Shown here piece by piece: positions 24,868-34,140 of a stretch of DNA of 47,192 nucleotides. Positions within the stretch are counted from its first letter, which is position 1; every line of letters starts with the position of its first letter. This DNA is from Prevotella sp. (GTDB lineage Bacteria > Bacillota > Clostridia > Oscillospirales > Ruminococcaceae): assembly GCA_023663025.1 (NCBI GenBank), contig JAMPIC010000018.1, positions 1 to 47,192 on the forward strand. Direction: 5' to 3'. Below the pieces are notes generated by a model. It was not told the origin of the DNA and did no database searches. It saw only the letters and a list, made by a program, of their open reading frames with translations. The translations under genes were made by a program, and so were the position numbers.

Positions 24868-24906
24868 TTACCCTTGCCGCCGTTTACGGTGAGCAAGGGT
24901 AATTTT
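24868..24906 (+). terminator. Terminator of the suf pair
   Basis: TTACCCTTGC (24868-24877) and GCAAGGGTAA (24893-24902) form a perfect stem followed by TTTTG. Confidence 0.85.
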
Positions 24907-25023
24907 GCTTCCGGGACGGAAACTGTATTTTGAAACGCATTTTTGAAAATATTTCAAAATTCTGCGGCTTTTCTTAAAAAAATGCAAATTTTTTAACTTT
25001 CGGGAATTTTTTTATAAAATCTC

Positions 25024-25052
25024 TTGCAAATTTTAGCAAGATGGTGTATACT
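25024..25052 (+). promoter_or_regulatory. Promoter of gdhA
   Basis: TTGCAA (25024-25029) and TATACT (25047-25052), 17-base spacer, leader about 65 bases. Confidence 0.65.
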
Positions 25053-25126
25053 TATTTTTATAGTGGCAAGCGCGGATATTTTCCGCAAAGTATTAAATCC
25101 CGAAAGTATACAAGGAGGAAATTGCA

Positions 25127-26485
25127 ATGGCATTTAAAAACGAGTACCTTAAAGGCGTGTACGAAAAGGTTGAAAAGCGCAACCCCGGCGAGACCGAGTT
25201 TCTTCAGGCGGTAAGAGAGGTTCTGGAATCCTTTGAACCCGTGGTTGAAAAGGATAAGTCCTACGAAACAAACGGCATTATCGACAGAATTGTGGAGCCC
25301 GAGCGTTTCATTCAGTTCCGCGTTTCATGGGTCGACGACAAGGGCAACGTTCAGGTGAACCGCGGCTTCCGCTGCCAGTTCAATTCCGCTATCGGTCCTT
25401 ACAAGGGCGGTTTGAGACTTCACCCCTCGGTTTGCGCCTCGGTAATCAAGTTCCTCGGTTTCGAGCAGATTTTCAAGAACAGCCTTACAGGTCTGCCCAT
25501 GGGCGGCGGCAAGGGTGGTTCGGACTTCGACCCCAAGGGCAAATCCGACCGGGAGGTTATGGCTTTCTGCCAGAGCTTTATGACGGAGCTTTCCAAGCAC
25601 ATCGGCGCTGACACCGACGTTCCCGCGGGTGATATAGGCACAGGAGCGCGTGAGATCGGCTATATGTTCGGTCAGTACAAGAGACTCCGCAACGAGTTTA
25701 CGGGCGTTCTCACAGGCAAGGGACTTTCCTACGGCGGCTCTCTCGCAAGAACAGAGGCGACGGGATACGGACTTTGCTACTTCACCGAGGAAATGCTCAA
25801 CTGCATGAAGAACGACAGCTTTAAGGGCAAGACCGTTGTAATTTCAGGTTCGGGCAACGTTGCCATTTACGCTACGCAAAAGGCTACGGAGCTGGGCGGA
25901 AAGGTAGTTGCTCTCTCCGACTCCAACGGCTATATCCACGACCCCGACGGTATCGAGCTTGACCTTGTTAAGCAGATCAAAGAGGTTGAGCGGGGCAGAA
26001 TTAAGGAGTACGTTGACAGAACGTCCCACAAGAACGTTACCTACACAGAGGGCTGCAAGGGCATCTGGACTATCAAGTGCGACGTGGCTCTCCCCTGCGC
26101 GACGCAGAACGAGCTTGACGGCGAGGCTGCCGATACCCTTATCAAGAACGGCGTTATCGCTGTTGCCGAGGGTGCTAATATGCCCTCTACTCCCGAGGCT
26201 ATCGAGAAGTTCCTTGCGGCAAAGGTTATGTTCGGTCCCGCAAAGGCGGCAAACGCAGGCGGCGTGGCGACTTCGGGTCTTGAGATGTCCCAGAACAGCG
26301 AACGTCTCAGCTGGACGTTTGAAGAGGTTGACTCCAAGCTGAAAAATATTATGGTAAATATTTTCCATAACGCGTACAACGCTTCCAAGGAGTACGGCGC
26401 GGAAGGCAACCTTGTTATGGGCGCGAACATCGCGGGCTTCCTCAAAGTAGCGGACGCTATGAAGTGGCAGGGTGTTGCATATTAA
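25127..26485 (+). CDS. gdhA: NADP-specific glutamate dehydrogenase
   Basis: The 452-residue enzyme is a standard hexameric family I glutamate dehydrogenase, making glutamate from 2-oxoglutarate and ammonia. Visible are the substrate-binding GPYKGGLRLHPSV, catalytic Lys in GLPMGGGKGGSDFDPKG, Asp in PAGDIGTGAREIGYMFG, and the dinucleotide fold VVISGSGNVAIYATQKA. The length and the ALPCATQNELDG segment are family-typical, and NADP use is inferred from the family. CAAGGAGGAAATTGCA precedes the ATG. It stands alone, closed by a bidirectional terminator shared with pyrG. Codon choice looks strongly biased, as in highly expressed genes. Confidence 0.97.
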   Translation: MAFKNEYLKGVYEKVEKRNPGETEFLQAVREVLESFEPVVEKDKSYETNGIIDRIVEPERFIQFRVSWVDDKGNVQVNRGFRCQFNSAIGPYKGGLRLHPSVCASVIKFLGFEQIFKNSLTGLPMGGGKGGSDFDPKGKSDREVMAFCQSFMTELSKHIGADTDVPAGDIGTGAREIGYMFGQYKRLRNEFTGVLTGKGLSYGGSLARTEATGYGLCYFTEEMLNCMKNDSFKGKTVVISGSGNVAIYATQKATELGGKVVALSDSNGYIHDPDGIELDLVKQIKEVERGRIKEYVDRTSHKNVTYTEGCKGIWTIKCDVALPCATQNELDGEAADTLIKNGVIAVAEGANMPSTPEAIEKFLAAKVMFGPAKAANAGGVATSGLEMSQNSERLSWTFEEVDSKLKNIMVNIFHNAYNASKEYGAEGNLVMGANIAGFLKVADAMKWQGVAY

Positions 26486-26520
26486 TTGACAGTGTACAGT
26501 TGATAGTTGACAGTTATTTT
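26486..26520. repeat. Short direct repeats of TTGACAGT type
   Basis: Just after gdhA, three imperfect copies of a TTGACAGT/GTTGATAG unit follow each other within about 30 bases. They may be a remnant of a small intergenic repeat; they do not form a stem. Confidence 0.35.
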
Positions 26521-26532
26521 GATGTAAATTTT

Positions 26533-26566
26533 GGCGGGGACGTTTCGGTTTCGGAACGTCCCCGCC
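26533..26566. terminator. Bidirectional terminator between gdhA and pyrG
   Basis: GGCGGGGACGTT (26533-26544) pairs perfectly with AACGTCCCCGCC (26555-26566), followed by TTTATG on the plus strand and AAAATTTACA-type sequence on the other. Confidence 0.85.
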
Positions 26567-26587
26567 TTTATGTATTTTACTTATTGC

Positions 26588-28192
26588 TTATTTGCCCTGC
26601 GCTTCAAGCGAAGCTCTTATAAAGTCCGCGAAAAGCTTCTGCGGCTTGTTGGGTCTGGACTTGAACTCGGGGTGGAACTGAACGCCAACGAACCAAGGGT
26701 GGTCTTTGATCTCAACGATTTCCACAAGCCTTTCGTCGGGGGAAATTCCCGCTACCGTAAGTCCCGCCTCCTGAAGCTCTTTGCGGAACGCGTTGTTGAA
26801 CTCCCAGCGGTGGCGGTGTCTCTCGTAAATGAGCGGCTCGCCGTACACCCGCGCGGAGACCGTTCCCTCCGCAAGCTTGCAGGGGTAAAGTCCCAAACGC
26901 ATAGTGCCGCCCTTTTCGGTGACGTTTTTCTGATCCTCCATAATGTCGATAACGGGGTAGGGAGTTTCGCCGAACTCGGTGGAATTAGCCCCCTCCAGTC
27001 CCAGTACGTTCCGGGCGTATTCGATGACCGACATCTGCATTCCGAGGCAAATTCCGAAATAGGGGACTTTGTTCTCCCGCGCGTATCTGACCGCCTCGAT
27101 CATTCCCTCGACGCCTCTGTCTCCGAAGCCGCCGGGGACGATTATTCCGTCGCAGCCGCTCAGCATTTCCGCCGCGCTGTCACGGGTGATCTCCTCGGAG
27201 TTTATCCAATTGATGTCCACCTCCGCGCCGTTCACGATACCGCCGTGACGGAGAGCTTCCGCAACGGAAAGATAAGCGTCGTGAAGAACGACGTATTTGC
27301 CCACAAGTCCGATTGTTACCTTTTTTACCGCGTTCCGGGCGCGGTTTACCATTTCCGTCCATTCGGAAAGGTCGGGCTTGCGGTTTTCAAGACCCAGATG
27401 GTGGCACACCGCGTCTGCCAGACCCTCTTTTTCAAGCCAGAGGGGAACTTCGTACAGAGACGGAGCGGTCAGGTTCTGGATAACGTCCTCGCTGCGGACG
27501 TTGCAGAAAAGAGCGATTTTCCTGCGCATATCCTCTGGTATTTCCTTTTCCGAGCGGCATACTATTATATTCGGCTGAATGCCGATGGAAAGCAGTTCCT
27601 TTGTGGAGTGCTGGGTAGGTTTGGACTTCAGCTCCTCCGACCCCGCTATGTAGGGGACAAGGGTGACGTGAATGTAAATGGCGTTTTCCCTGCCCACCTC
27701 GGTGACGACCTGCCTTATGGCTTCGAGGAAGGGCGTGGATTCGATGTCTCCCACCGTGCCGCCGATCTCGGTGATAACGATGTCGGTATTGGCTTCCTTG
27801 CCCACACGGTAGGCGCGTTCCTTTATTTCATTGGTAATGTGGGGGATCACCTGCACGGTGCCGCCCAGATAGTCTCCGCGGCGCTCCTTGTTGAGGACGG
27901 TCCAGTATATCTTGCCGGTAGTAACGTTTGAGTTTACGGAAAGGTTCTCGTCGATGAAACGCTCATAGTGTCCCAGATCGAGGTCTGTTTCCGCGCCGTC
28001 GTCGGTGACGAACACCTCGCCGTGTTGATAGGGGGACATAGTTCCCGGGTCTACGTTGATGTAGGGGTCGAATTTCTGGATAGTGACCCTGTAGCCCCTC
28101 GCTTTGAGCAGACGTCCCAGAGAAGCTGCGGTGATGCCTTTTCCGAGACCGGAAACAACGCCGCCCGTTACAAAAATATACTTTACCGGCAT
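26588..28192 (-). CDS. pyrG: CTP synthase
   Basis: The 534-residue enzyme makes CTP from UTP, ATP and glutamine. The synthetase half (1-265) opens with KYIFVTGGVVSGLGKGI and has the metal-binding DPGTMSPYQHGEV; the amidotransferase half (about 295-530) has the nucleophile in YFGICLGMQM and the His-Glu of VQFHPEFKS. The ATG at 28192 is at the family start and follows GGAGGAATTT; the longer frame to 28273 overruns the promoter. No G-run at the predicted transcript start is evident, so CTP attenuation of the Bacillus type is not indicated. Confidence 0.97.
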   Translation of the reverse strand: MPVKYIFVTGGVVSGLGKGITAASLGRLLKARGYRVTIQKFDPYINVDPGTMSPYQHGEVFVTDDGAETDLDLGHYERFIDENLSVNSNVTTGKIYWTVLNKERRGDYLGGTVQVIPHITNEIKERAYRVGKEANTDIVITEIGGTVGDIESTPFLEAIRQVVTEVGRENAIYIHVTLVPYIAGSEELKSKPTQHSTKELLSIGIQPNIIVCRSEKEIPEDMRRKIALFCNVRSEDVIQNLTAPSLYEVPLWLEKEGLADAVCHHLGLENRKPDLSEWTEMVNRARNAVKKVTIGLVGKYVVLHDAYLSVAEALRHGGIVNGAEVDINWINSEEITRDSAAEMLSGCDGIIVPGGFGDRGVEGMIEAVRYARENKVPYFGICLGMQMSVIEYARNVLGLEGANSTEFGETPYPVIDIMEDQKNVTEKGGTMRLGLYPCKLAEGTVSARVYGEPLIYERHRHRWEFNNAFRKELQEAGLTVAGISPDERLVEIVEIKDHPWFVGVQFHPEFKSRPNKPQKLFADFIRASLEAQGK

Positions 28193-28244
28193 AACAAAAA
28201 ATTCCTCCAATAGGTTAAGTAGGGTGAGTAACAATATTGCTTTT

Positions 28245-28273
28245 ATTGTAACATTTTTTGCCGAAAAATGCAA
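28245..28273 (-). promoter_or_regulatory. Promoter of pyrG
   Basis: Minus-strand TTGCAT (28268-28273) and TACAAT (28245-28250), 17-base spacer. Confidence 0.7.
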
Positions 28274-28386
28274 GGGGGTTTTGATATTTTTAATATTTCG
28301 GCGTTTTCAACAACAGACTGTCCGATATACCGCGCCGCCGCTTGTCCTTCCGCCTGACGGCAATTTATATCCTTTTGCTCCCCGCC

Positions 28387-28415
28387 TTGACTTTTTGGGA
28401 ATTTTTATTTATAAT
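28387..28415 (+). promoter_or_regulatory. Promoter of the secreted-protein gene
   Basis: TTGACT (28387-28392) and TATAAT (28410-28415), 17-base spacer; a second TATAAT overlaps at 28416. Confidence 0.7.
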
Positions 28416-28493
28416 TATAATGCATGATGAAAAATTCCGCGCCTCTCGATTGTATTTATTGCAGAATAAATTTCGGAAGCGGAGGACTGTAAT

Positions 28494-30377
28494 ATGAAAA
28501 ATCCAATACCAAAAATCACCGCGATACTTGCGGCGGCGCTGATGACCGTATCCACGGCGGGAACTTCGTTACCGGCTTCGGCGGATACCGAAGCTCCGAA
28601 GTATACGGGCTGGCTGTACGGTGACGGCAGCTGGCGGTACCTTGAGGACGGCGTTCCCTATGCGAGCAAGTATTACACCGAAAGCTTGGAGGCGGACGGT
28701 ATACGGTACGGCTTTACATCGAGCGGAGTTTGTATCGGCAAGTACACGGGACGATCCGAAGACGGCAAACTGTACTATAAGAACGGTCTCCCCTATACCG
28801 GCTGGACGGACGGCAACAAACAGTACTGTCTTGACGGTTATCCCGTTACGGGGGATTTCCAAATCGGGGACAGGCTGTACAGCTTTGACAAAAAAGGCGC
28901 TTATACGGGAGAAAGCTCCCCCGCCGCGCTTACGGCAAGCGTGGACGGGAAAACTCCCGTTGACGGGAAAATTTCCTCGGACGCGGAAAAAATCACGGTG
29001 ACGGTACGGTGCAGCGACGGTGACGGCGATACGGAGTACACCGTCGGCGAGCCGACCAAAATGGAACGGTGGGAAAACGGCAGCTGGAAAGACTGCCGCA
29101 AGTCCTCAGAATACGCTGCGGACGGTATCGCCCGAAAACTTGGCGGATCAAGCGGAAGCTCCGCGAACTTTACGCAGGTTTCGTTTTATCCTCAAAAATA
29201 TACTGGAGATAATATGTCTGCGGGATATTACAGAATAACCGTTCCCGTAACTTACGGAAAAACGAAAAGGAATCTTTACGCGGTGTTCGAGGCTGTTCCT
29301 CCCGTAGAAGTGAAAACCACGGAGGAAATATACAGAGCTGTCAACGGCAGCGATACTACTATAAGTATAATTCTTACGGTAAATTCCGATAAGGAAAATC
29401 TTTCCGCTGAAAAAATCGCAAGCGACGGCGGCTGCAAGCTTGACGTTATGAAAAAAACGGCGGCGGGCTGGGAATCCCTCGGGGAGCTTGACAACGTGTG
29501 CGCGGGCTTTACCGATACCGAAAACGAGCTTGAGATCCTGGCGGATATCCCTCCGGAAACCGGGTACTGCAAAGCGGTCGTTACCGCCGGCGGCGCGGAG
29601 TATTCCGCACCGTTCCGGGTTGAACCCGTTCCCGTCACCCCATGGCTCGATGAGTACAGCCTGAAAAAGGACGATATCACCGTCAGCTTTACCGTTCGGA
29701 ACAGGCTTGAAACTCCCCTGAAGCTGAACTCCGATCCGTACCGTCTGTACAAAATCTCCAGCGGAAACCTGGAGAGCGTTCCCGAAGCCGAAACAAGCAC
29801 CTGCCGCGGGGAGGAAGCGCGGTACATCACTCTTGAACAAGGACAGTTCGGCGCGGTCAGCTTTAAGCTTTCCGAATATTACGACGTGTCGAAGCTTGAA
29901 GCGGGGGACTACGCCGTTCTCATAGACGGGGCGGGACTTGCGGAATTCCGTCTTGCCGACAAGGAAGAAGAAAAAGGAAGCTTCCCCTTTTCAAGCCTTA
30001 AACGCGAGGACGTAAAGGAAATACAGTTCACCCTGTACGAATGCGGCAGCGATCACACTCTGACGGCTTCGTTCAAGAACGGGAACGACCCGGACGGGTA
30101 TCTGGAGCGTTCGGTGGATTTTCTGCGCCAGCTTGAATTTAAAAGAGCCATCGAAAAATATACGACCGACGCCGCGGGCGGCAGTCCTCTCGAAGTAACC
30201 GTACGCCTCACAAACGGCAGGAAAAAGACCTTGTATTTCTACGAAAGCGGCGCGGTGCTCTACAACGGAAGCAAGACCTATATATGCGGCGAAAACGTCT
30301 GCCCCGCCCTTTACGATTTCGTTATCGAAAACAACGACGTTGACAGAAAATACTACGGTTACAGGAATACGCCTTAA
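28494..30377 (+). CDS. Secreted protein with cell-wall-binding-like repeats, function unknown
   Basis: The 627-residue protein starts with a signal peptide (KKITAILAAALM-like core, cleavage near ASA-DTE at about 31). Residues 38-140 hold aromatic-glycine repeats like choline- or glucan-binding modules: YTGWLYGDGSWRYLEDG, IRYGFTSSGVCIGKYTG, KLYYKNGLPYTGWTDG, and DRLYSFDKKGAYTG. The rest contains several beta-rich, Ig-like segments and no catalytic motif I recognise; the last 120 residues may form a separate domain. It is likely bound to the envelope or an outer polysaccharide. GGAGGACTGTAAT precedes the ATG. The thioesterase gene starts 23 bases after its stop, so it may head that operon. Confidence 0.82.
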   Translation: MKNPIPKITAILAAALMTVSTAGTSLPASADTEAPKYTGWLYGDGSWRYLEDGVPYASKYYTESLEADGIRYGFTSSGVCIGKYTGRSEDGKLYYKNGLPYTGWTDGNKQYCLDGYPVTGDFQIGDRLYSFDKKGAYTGESSPAALTASVDGKTPVDGKISSDAEKITVTVRCSDGDGDTEYTVGEPTKMERWENGSWKDCRKSSEYAADGIARKLGGSSGSSANFTQVSFYPQKYTGDNMSAGYYRITVPVTYGKTKRNLYAVFEAVPPVEVKTTEEIYRAVNGSDTTISIILTVNSDKENLSAEKIASDGGCKLDVMKKTAAGWESLGELDNVCAGFTDTENELEILADIPPETGYCKAVVTAGGAEYSAPFRVEPVPVTPWLDEYSLKKDDITVSFTVRNRLETPLKLNSDPYRLYKISSGNLESVPEAETSTCRGEEARYITLEQGQFGAVSFKLSEYYDVSKLEAGDYAVLIDGAGLAEFRLADKEEEKGSFPFSSLKREDVKEIQFTLYECGSDHTLTASFKNGNDPDGYLERSVDFLRQLEFKRAIEKYTTDAAGGSPLEVTVRLTNGRKKTLYFYESGAVLYNGSKTYICGENVCPALYDFVIENNDVDRKYYGYRNTP

Positions 30378-30400
30378 AATCAGAAAAGGAGACGTCCGAT

Positions 30401-30850
30401 ATGGAAAAAATAAGTTTGTACGAACACAGGGTAAGCTACTACGAAACCGACCAAATGGGCATCGTCCACCACTCGAACTACATTCGGTGGTTTGAGGACG
30501 CTCGGGTGGACTTCCTTGAAAAGGTGGGTTTTTCCTATGCGAAAATGGAGGAGACCGGCATTATGATAGTCGTGCTGGGCGCGTCCTGCGACTATAAGAT
30601 ATCCGCCCGCTTCGGGGACAGGATCGTGGTCATTCCGAAAATTTCCGAGTTCAACGGCTTCAAGATGACCGTCACCTACCGTGTCTATAATAAGGAAACG
30701 GGCGCGCTGCTTGCCACGGGCGAAACGCGGCACTGCTTCACCGACCTGAACCTGAAACCCGTGCGCACCAAAAAGGAGTATCCCGAAGTGTACAAAATTT
30801 TTTCCGACTATGTTGACGTAAATCTTGACGGGGAGGGCATATGGTCATGA
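30401..30850 (+). CDS. YbgC/4HBT-family acyl-CoA thioesterase
   Basis: The 149-residue hotdog-fold protein has the family motif YYETDQMGIVHHSNYIRWFEDAR, with the catalytic Asp16 region intact, followed by the expected strand-helix pattern. It should hydrolyse acyl-CoA thioesters; the acyl chain is unknown. AAAAGGAGACG precedes the start. It overlaps the esterase gene by four bases (ATGA) and is probably cotranscribed with it. Confidence 0.9.
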   Translation: MEKISLYEHRVSYYETDQMGIVHHSNYIRWFEDARVDFLEKVGFSYAKMEETGIMIVVLGASCDYKISARFGDRIVVIPKISEFNGFKMTVTYRVYNKETGALLATGETRHCFTDLNLKPVRTKKEYPEVYKIFSDYVDVNLDGEGIWS

Positions 30851-31926
30851 ATAATTTTCCCGCAGACGACAATCACGTCCGCGCTTTGGGACGGACAATA
30901 TACCGCGATAACGTCAGATATCTGAGCTGGAGCTGTTCGGGCGTCGAGTTCGTTTTCAGCGGCACGCGGCTTTCCGTTCGGCTGTGGACGGACTGGGAAC
31001 TTGACGCGCCTTGGAAAGAAATATTTCAGCCATGGGCGGCGGTATGGATCAACGGAGCAGCCGAGCCGCTGAAGCGTTTCCCCGCAGAGGCGGGCACTGC
31101 CTGCTATGTCCTGTATGAGAGCGAAAAAGCCGAGACCGTAACCGTCCGCTTCGCGAAGCTGTCCGAGGCGGCGTTCAGCAAGCTGGGGATAATCGAGTTT
31201 TCCGCAGACGGGAAGATATGTCCCTCCGAGCCGAAAAGTCTCCGCATGGAATTTATCGGCGACAGCATAACCTGCGGCTTCGGCATTGAGAGCAATTCCG
31301 CCGAGGACAATTTCCGCACCGCCGAGGAAAATTCGGACATTACCTACGCCGCCCTGACAGCGAAAGCGTTCGGCGCGGATTTCAGCCTTATCTCCTGGAG
31401 CACCATAGGCGTGTGGTCAAGCGACACAAAGGACGGCACGCGGAACGGCGGCTGGATAATGCCCATGCTTTACGACCATACCGATATCGGTATCGAGGGC
31501 ACTCTCGGGCTTGAGCCTATCCCTTGGGACTTCGGCGGCGGCTCGGACGTCGTCGTGATAAATCTGGGGACGAACGACGCAAGCTACACAAAGGGCGATC
31601 CCGAACGGCAGGAGGAATTTTCCGAAGCCTACGGGAAATTCCTGCGAACCGTCCGCGAAAAGAACCCGAACGCCTGTATCGTCTGCGTTCTGGGAATGAT
31701 GGGGAACGAGCTTTTCCCCGCCGTAGAGAAAGCGGTATCGCAAGCGGGAGACGGAAAAATTTTCGCGCTGGAGCTTGACGGTCAGCTTGAAAGCGACGGC
31801 ACCGGCAGCGGAGGTCACCCCAATGCCGCGACCCACCGAAAGGCTGCGGAAAAGCTTATGGGAAAGATTTCGGAGCTAACGGGGCGGGAACGTCCCGGCG
31901 AAGCTCGGACGGGAGAAATTTTATAA
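30847..31926 (+). CDS. CE2-like SGNH carbohydrate esterase
   Basis: The 359-residue protein has a beta-sandwich N-terminal part (1-130) and an SGNH/GDSL domain with FIGDSITCGFG (nucleophile Ser), VVINLGTND, and GGHPNAATH (catalytic His). This two-domain order is that of family CE2 acetyl-xylan or acetyl-glucomannan esterases. There is no signal peptide. The ATG at 30847 gives the ATGA overlap and a better distance to GGGAGGG than the ATG at 30841. It likely deacetylates oligosaccharides imported by the cell, fitting the other glycan enzymes in the window. Confidence 0.88.
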   Translation: MNNFPADDNHVRALGRTIYRDNVRYLSWSCSGVEFVFSGTRLSVRLWTDWELDAPWKEIFQPWAAVWINGAAEPLKRFPAEAGTACYVLYESEKAETVTVRFAKLSEAAFSKLGIIEFSADGKICPSEPKSLRMEFIGDSITCGFGIESNSAEDNFRTAEENSDITYAALTAKAFGADFSLISWSTIGVWSSDTKDGTRNGGWIMPMLYDHTDIGIEGTLGLEPIPWDFGGGSDVVVINLGTNDASYTKGDPERQEEFSEAYGKFLRTVREKNPNACIVCVLGMMGNELFPAVEKAVSQAGDGKIFALELDGQLESDGTGSGGHPNAATHRKAAEKLMGKISELTGRERPGEARTGEIL

Positions 31927-32825
31927 TGGTATACACGGTAACATTCAATCCCGCGGTAGATTATGTTGTGTACACGGACGAAACATACGTCGGCGGCGTA
32001 AACCGCGCAAAAAGCGAGGCGGTGTATTTCGGCGGCAAGGGTATCAACGTTTCGGCGGTGCTGAACGAGCTTGGAGTGAAGTCCAGAGCTTTGGGATTTA
32101 TTGCGGGCTTCACGGGCGAGGCTATAGAAAAGGGCGTTGCGGAAAAGGGCATCGAGACCGATTTTGTGCGTCTCGAAAAGGGTTTCTCACGGATAAACGT
32201 GAAAATAAAATCCCGTGAGGAAACCGAGTTAAACGGTCAGGGCCCGGAAATTGACGAAAAGGCTCTGAACGCGCTGCTTGAAAAGCTTGACGGACTTTCC
32301 GGCGGCGACACGCTGGTGCTTGCGGGAAGCGTCCCGAACAGCGTGCCCGATGACATATACGAAAAAATTCTGGAGCGTCTCCGGAACAAAAAAATCAAAG
32401 CCGTTGTCGACGCCGCAAAAGACTTGCTCATGAACGTGCTGAAATACAAGCCCTTTCTGGTAAAGCCAAACAGTTACGAACTCGGAGAGATGTTCGGAGT
32501 GCCGCTCGAAACCGTCGGCGAAATCGCGGAGTATGCGGGAAAGCTTAAGGAACTGGGAGCGCGGAACGTGCTTGTTTCCATGGCGGAAAAAGGTGCGCTG
32601 CTGCTTGACGAAAACGGGAAAACTCACCTCTGCGGGGCGTGCAGAGGCACTGTGAAAAATTCCGTGGGCGCGGGGGATTCAATGGTCGCGGGCTTTATAG
32701 CAGGCTCGGAAAACGGCGATTACGAATACGCCCTGAAGCTCGGCACTGCCGCAGGAGGCGCCACGGCGTTTTCGGAGGGACTTGCCGAAAAGGCTCTGAT
32801 CGGCGAGCTTCTGAAACAGCTTTGA
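31926..32825 (+). CDS. fruK: 1-phosphofructokinase
   Basis: The 299-residue PfkB-family kinase has the N-terminal TFNPAVDYV, FGGKGINVSAVLNELG, and the C-terminal anion hole and base NSVGAGDSMVAGF. These fit FruK, which converts fructose 1-phosphate to the bisphosphate; the related tagatose-6-phosphate kinase LacC cannot be excluded. The start codon overlaps the esterase stop (TAATG). No fructose PTS or FruR is adjacent, which is unusual for fruK. Confidence 0.85.
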   Translation: MVYTVTFNPAVDYVVYTDETYVGGVNRAKSEAVYFGGKGINVSAVLNELGVKSRALGFIAGFTGEAIEKGVAEKGIETDFVRLEKGFSRINVKIKSREETELNGQGPEIDEKALNALLEKLDGLSGGDTLVLAGSVPNSVPDDIYEKILERLRNKKIKAVVDAAKDLLMNVLKYKPFLVKPNSYELGEMFGVPLETVGEIAEYAGKLKELGARNVLVSMAEKGALLLDENGKTHLCGACRGTVKNSVGAGDSMVAGFIAGSENGDYEYALKLGTAAGGATAFSEGLAEKALIGELLKQL

Positions 32826-32876
32826 CAAAAGGCGGACTTCCCCTGCGGCGATTAAGAGTTGGTTAAAAACAAATAC

Positions 32877-32912
32877 GACCCGATCCGCATTACCGAAAAT
32901 GCCGGTCGGGTC
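32877..32912 (+). terminator. Terminator after fruK
   Basis: GACCCGATCCGCAT pairs with ATGCCGGTCGGGTC with two mismatches. The T-rich sequence after it overlaps the next promoter, so termination is probable but not certain. Confidence 0.6.
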
Positions 32913-32914
32913 TA

Positions 32915-32943
32915 TTGACATTTTTAAACAAAAGGTGTATAAT
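32915..32943 (+). promoter_or_regulatory. Promoter of the GGDEF gene
   Basis: TTGACA (32915-32920) and TATAAT (32938-32943), full consensus with a 17-base spacer, starting two bases after the fruK terminator stem. Confidence 0.8.
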
Positions 32944-33041
32944 AGGCAAAATACTCGTTGTTTCGCGGACATTTTGCGGTTTGATCCGAATTTTCCGTCC
33001 GCGCCCTGTATACCGTAATTTTTTTGATCGGAGGCGGACAA

Positions 33042-34121
33042 ATGAAGCTTATTTCTGCTGTCAGCGGGATGATAAACGGTACCGTTAAAATCAGCGACAG
33101 GAAAAAATACAGCGCCCTTGTCGTTGCCATTGCCTGCGTTCATGTGTCTCTGGTGTTTATTTTCCGAATGGTCGGCTCTGTGCCGATGACTGTCTATAAT
33201 GTGTTCAGCGTGGCGGGGTATCTGCTTTGCCTGCCGCTTATAAAGAGCAACAGGCTCGGACTTGTGTTCGCTTATATATGCGTGGAAGTCCCGCTTCATT
33301 CGTTTCTGGCGATCTATACCGCAGGCTGGGATTTCGGCTTTGCAATGTACCTTATCGCAATAGTCCCGGTGGGCTTCGATATGTCCTTTGCTCTGAAAGA
33401 ACCCGCAAGGGGAATAGAAATTTCCGTGTTGTTCGGACTGTTCAGCTCCGCGCTGTTTCTTTCCTGCCGTATGTATTCCTATTTTAACACGCCGGTCTAT
33501 ATGATTGAAAATGAATTTTTCGTGCAGGCGGTGTACTTTTTCAATATGATCTGCACCTTTGCGCTGCTGCTTGTGTATTCGTTTATTTTCGCGTCCGAGA
33601 TAAACGCCGCCCAGGCTGTACTGCGGCAGAAAAACACGGAGCTTGCAAATCTTGCGTCAAAGGATACCCTCACAGGCTTCTACAACCGCCGCAAGATGCA
33701 CGAGTATCTTGTTACCGCTGCGGAGAGCGAGGAAACCTTCTCGCTGATAATGAGCGATATCGACAACTTCAAAAGGCTTAACGACACCTACGGTCATGAC
33801 TGCGGGGACGAGGCTCTCAGAGCTGTCTCGGACGCGTGCAGAAGATGCGTGTCCGACGGGGACAGAATATGCCGCTGGGGCGGCGAGGAATTCCTTATAC
33901 TGACAAACAGTCCTCTCGACTGCGCCGCCGACACCGCCGAAAAGATACGTTCCGCCGTGGAAGCCTGCCGCCTGAACTTTAACGGCAGCGATATAAACAT
34001 TACCATGACGCTGGGAGTTTCGGAGTACGACCCGTCCTCCACAATCGACAAAACCATAACCGCCGCCGATCAAAACCTATATATAGGAAAGAACAGCGGC
34101 AAGAACCAAGTGGTGAAGTGA
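33042..34121 (+). CDS. Membrane diguanylate cyclase (GGDEF domain)
   Basis: The 359-residue protein has about six transmembrane helices (25-185), a short helix, then a GGDEF domain from about 205. Key motifs are DTLTGFYNRRKM, SDIDNFKRLNDTYGHDCGDE, and the active site RWGGEEFLIL. The inhibitory RxxD site is not intact: the Arg position before DRICRWGGEEF is Ser, so product feedback may be weak. It should make cyclic di-GMP, opposite to the HD-GYP protein at 13953. The ATG at 33042 follows GGAGGCGG. rsmE follows after 19 bases. Confidence 0.92.
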   Translation: MKLISAVSGMINGTVKISDRKKYSALVVAIACVHVSLVFIFRMVGSVPMTVYNVFSVAGYLLCLPLIKSNRLGLVFAYICVEVPLHSFLAIYTAGWDFGFAMYLIAIVPVGFDMSFALKEPARGIEISVLFGLFSSALFLSCRMYSYFNTPVYMIENEFFVQAVYFFNMICTFALLLVYSFIFASEINAAQAVLRQKNTELANLASKDTLTGFYNRRKMHEYLVTAAESEETFSLIMSDIDNFKRLNDTYGHDCGDEALRAVSDACRRCVSDGDRICRWGGEEFLILTNSPLDCAADTAEKIRSAVEACRLNFNGSDINITMTLGVSEYDPSSTIDKTITAADQNLYIGKNSGKNQVVK

Positions 34122-34140
34122 TCCGAAAGGAGCGTTCCGA

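Noticed and set aside
26531..27931. Long open frame of 466 codons on the plus strand opposite pyrG
   Set aside because: It mirrors the pyrG coding frame, has no ribosome site and spans a terminator; the opposite strand is a clear enzyme.
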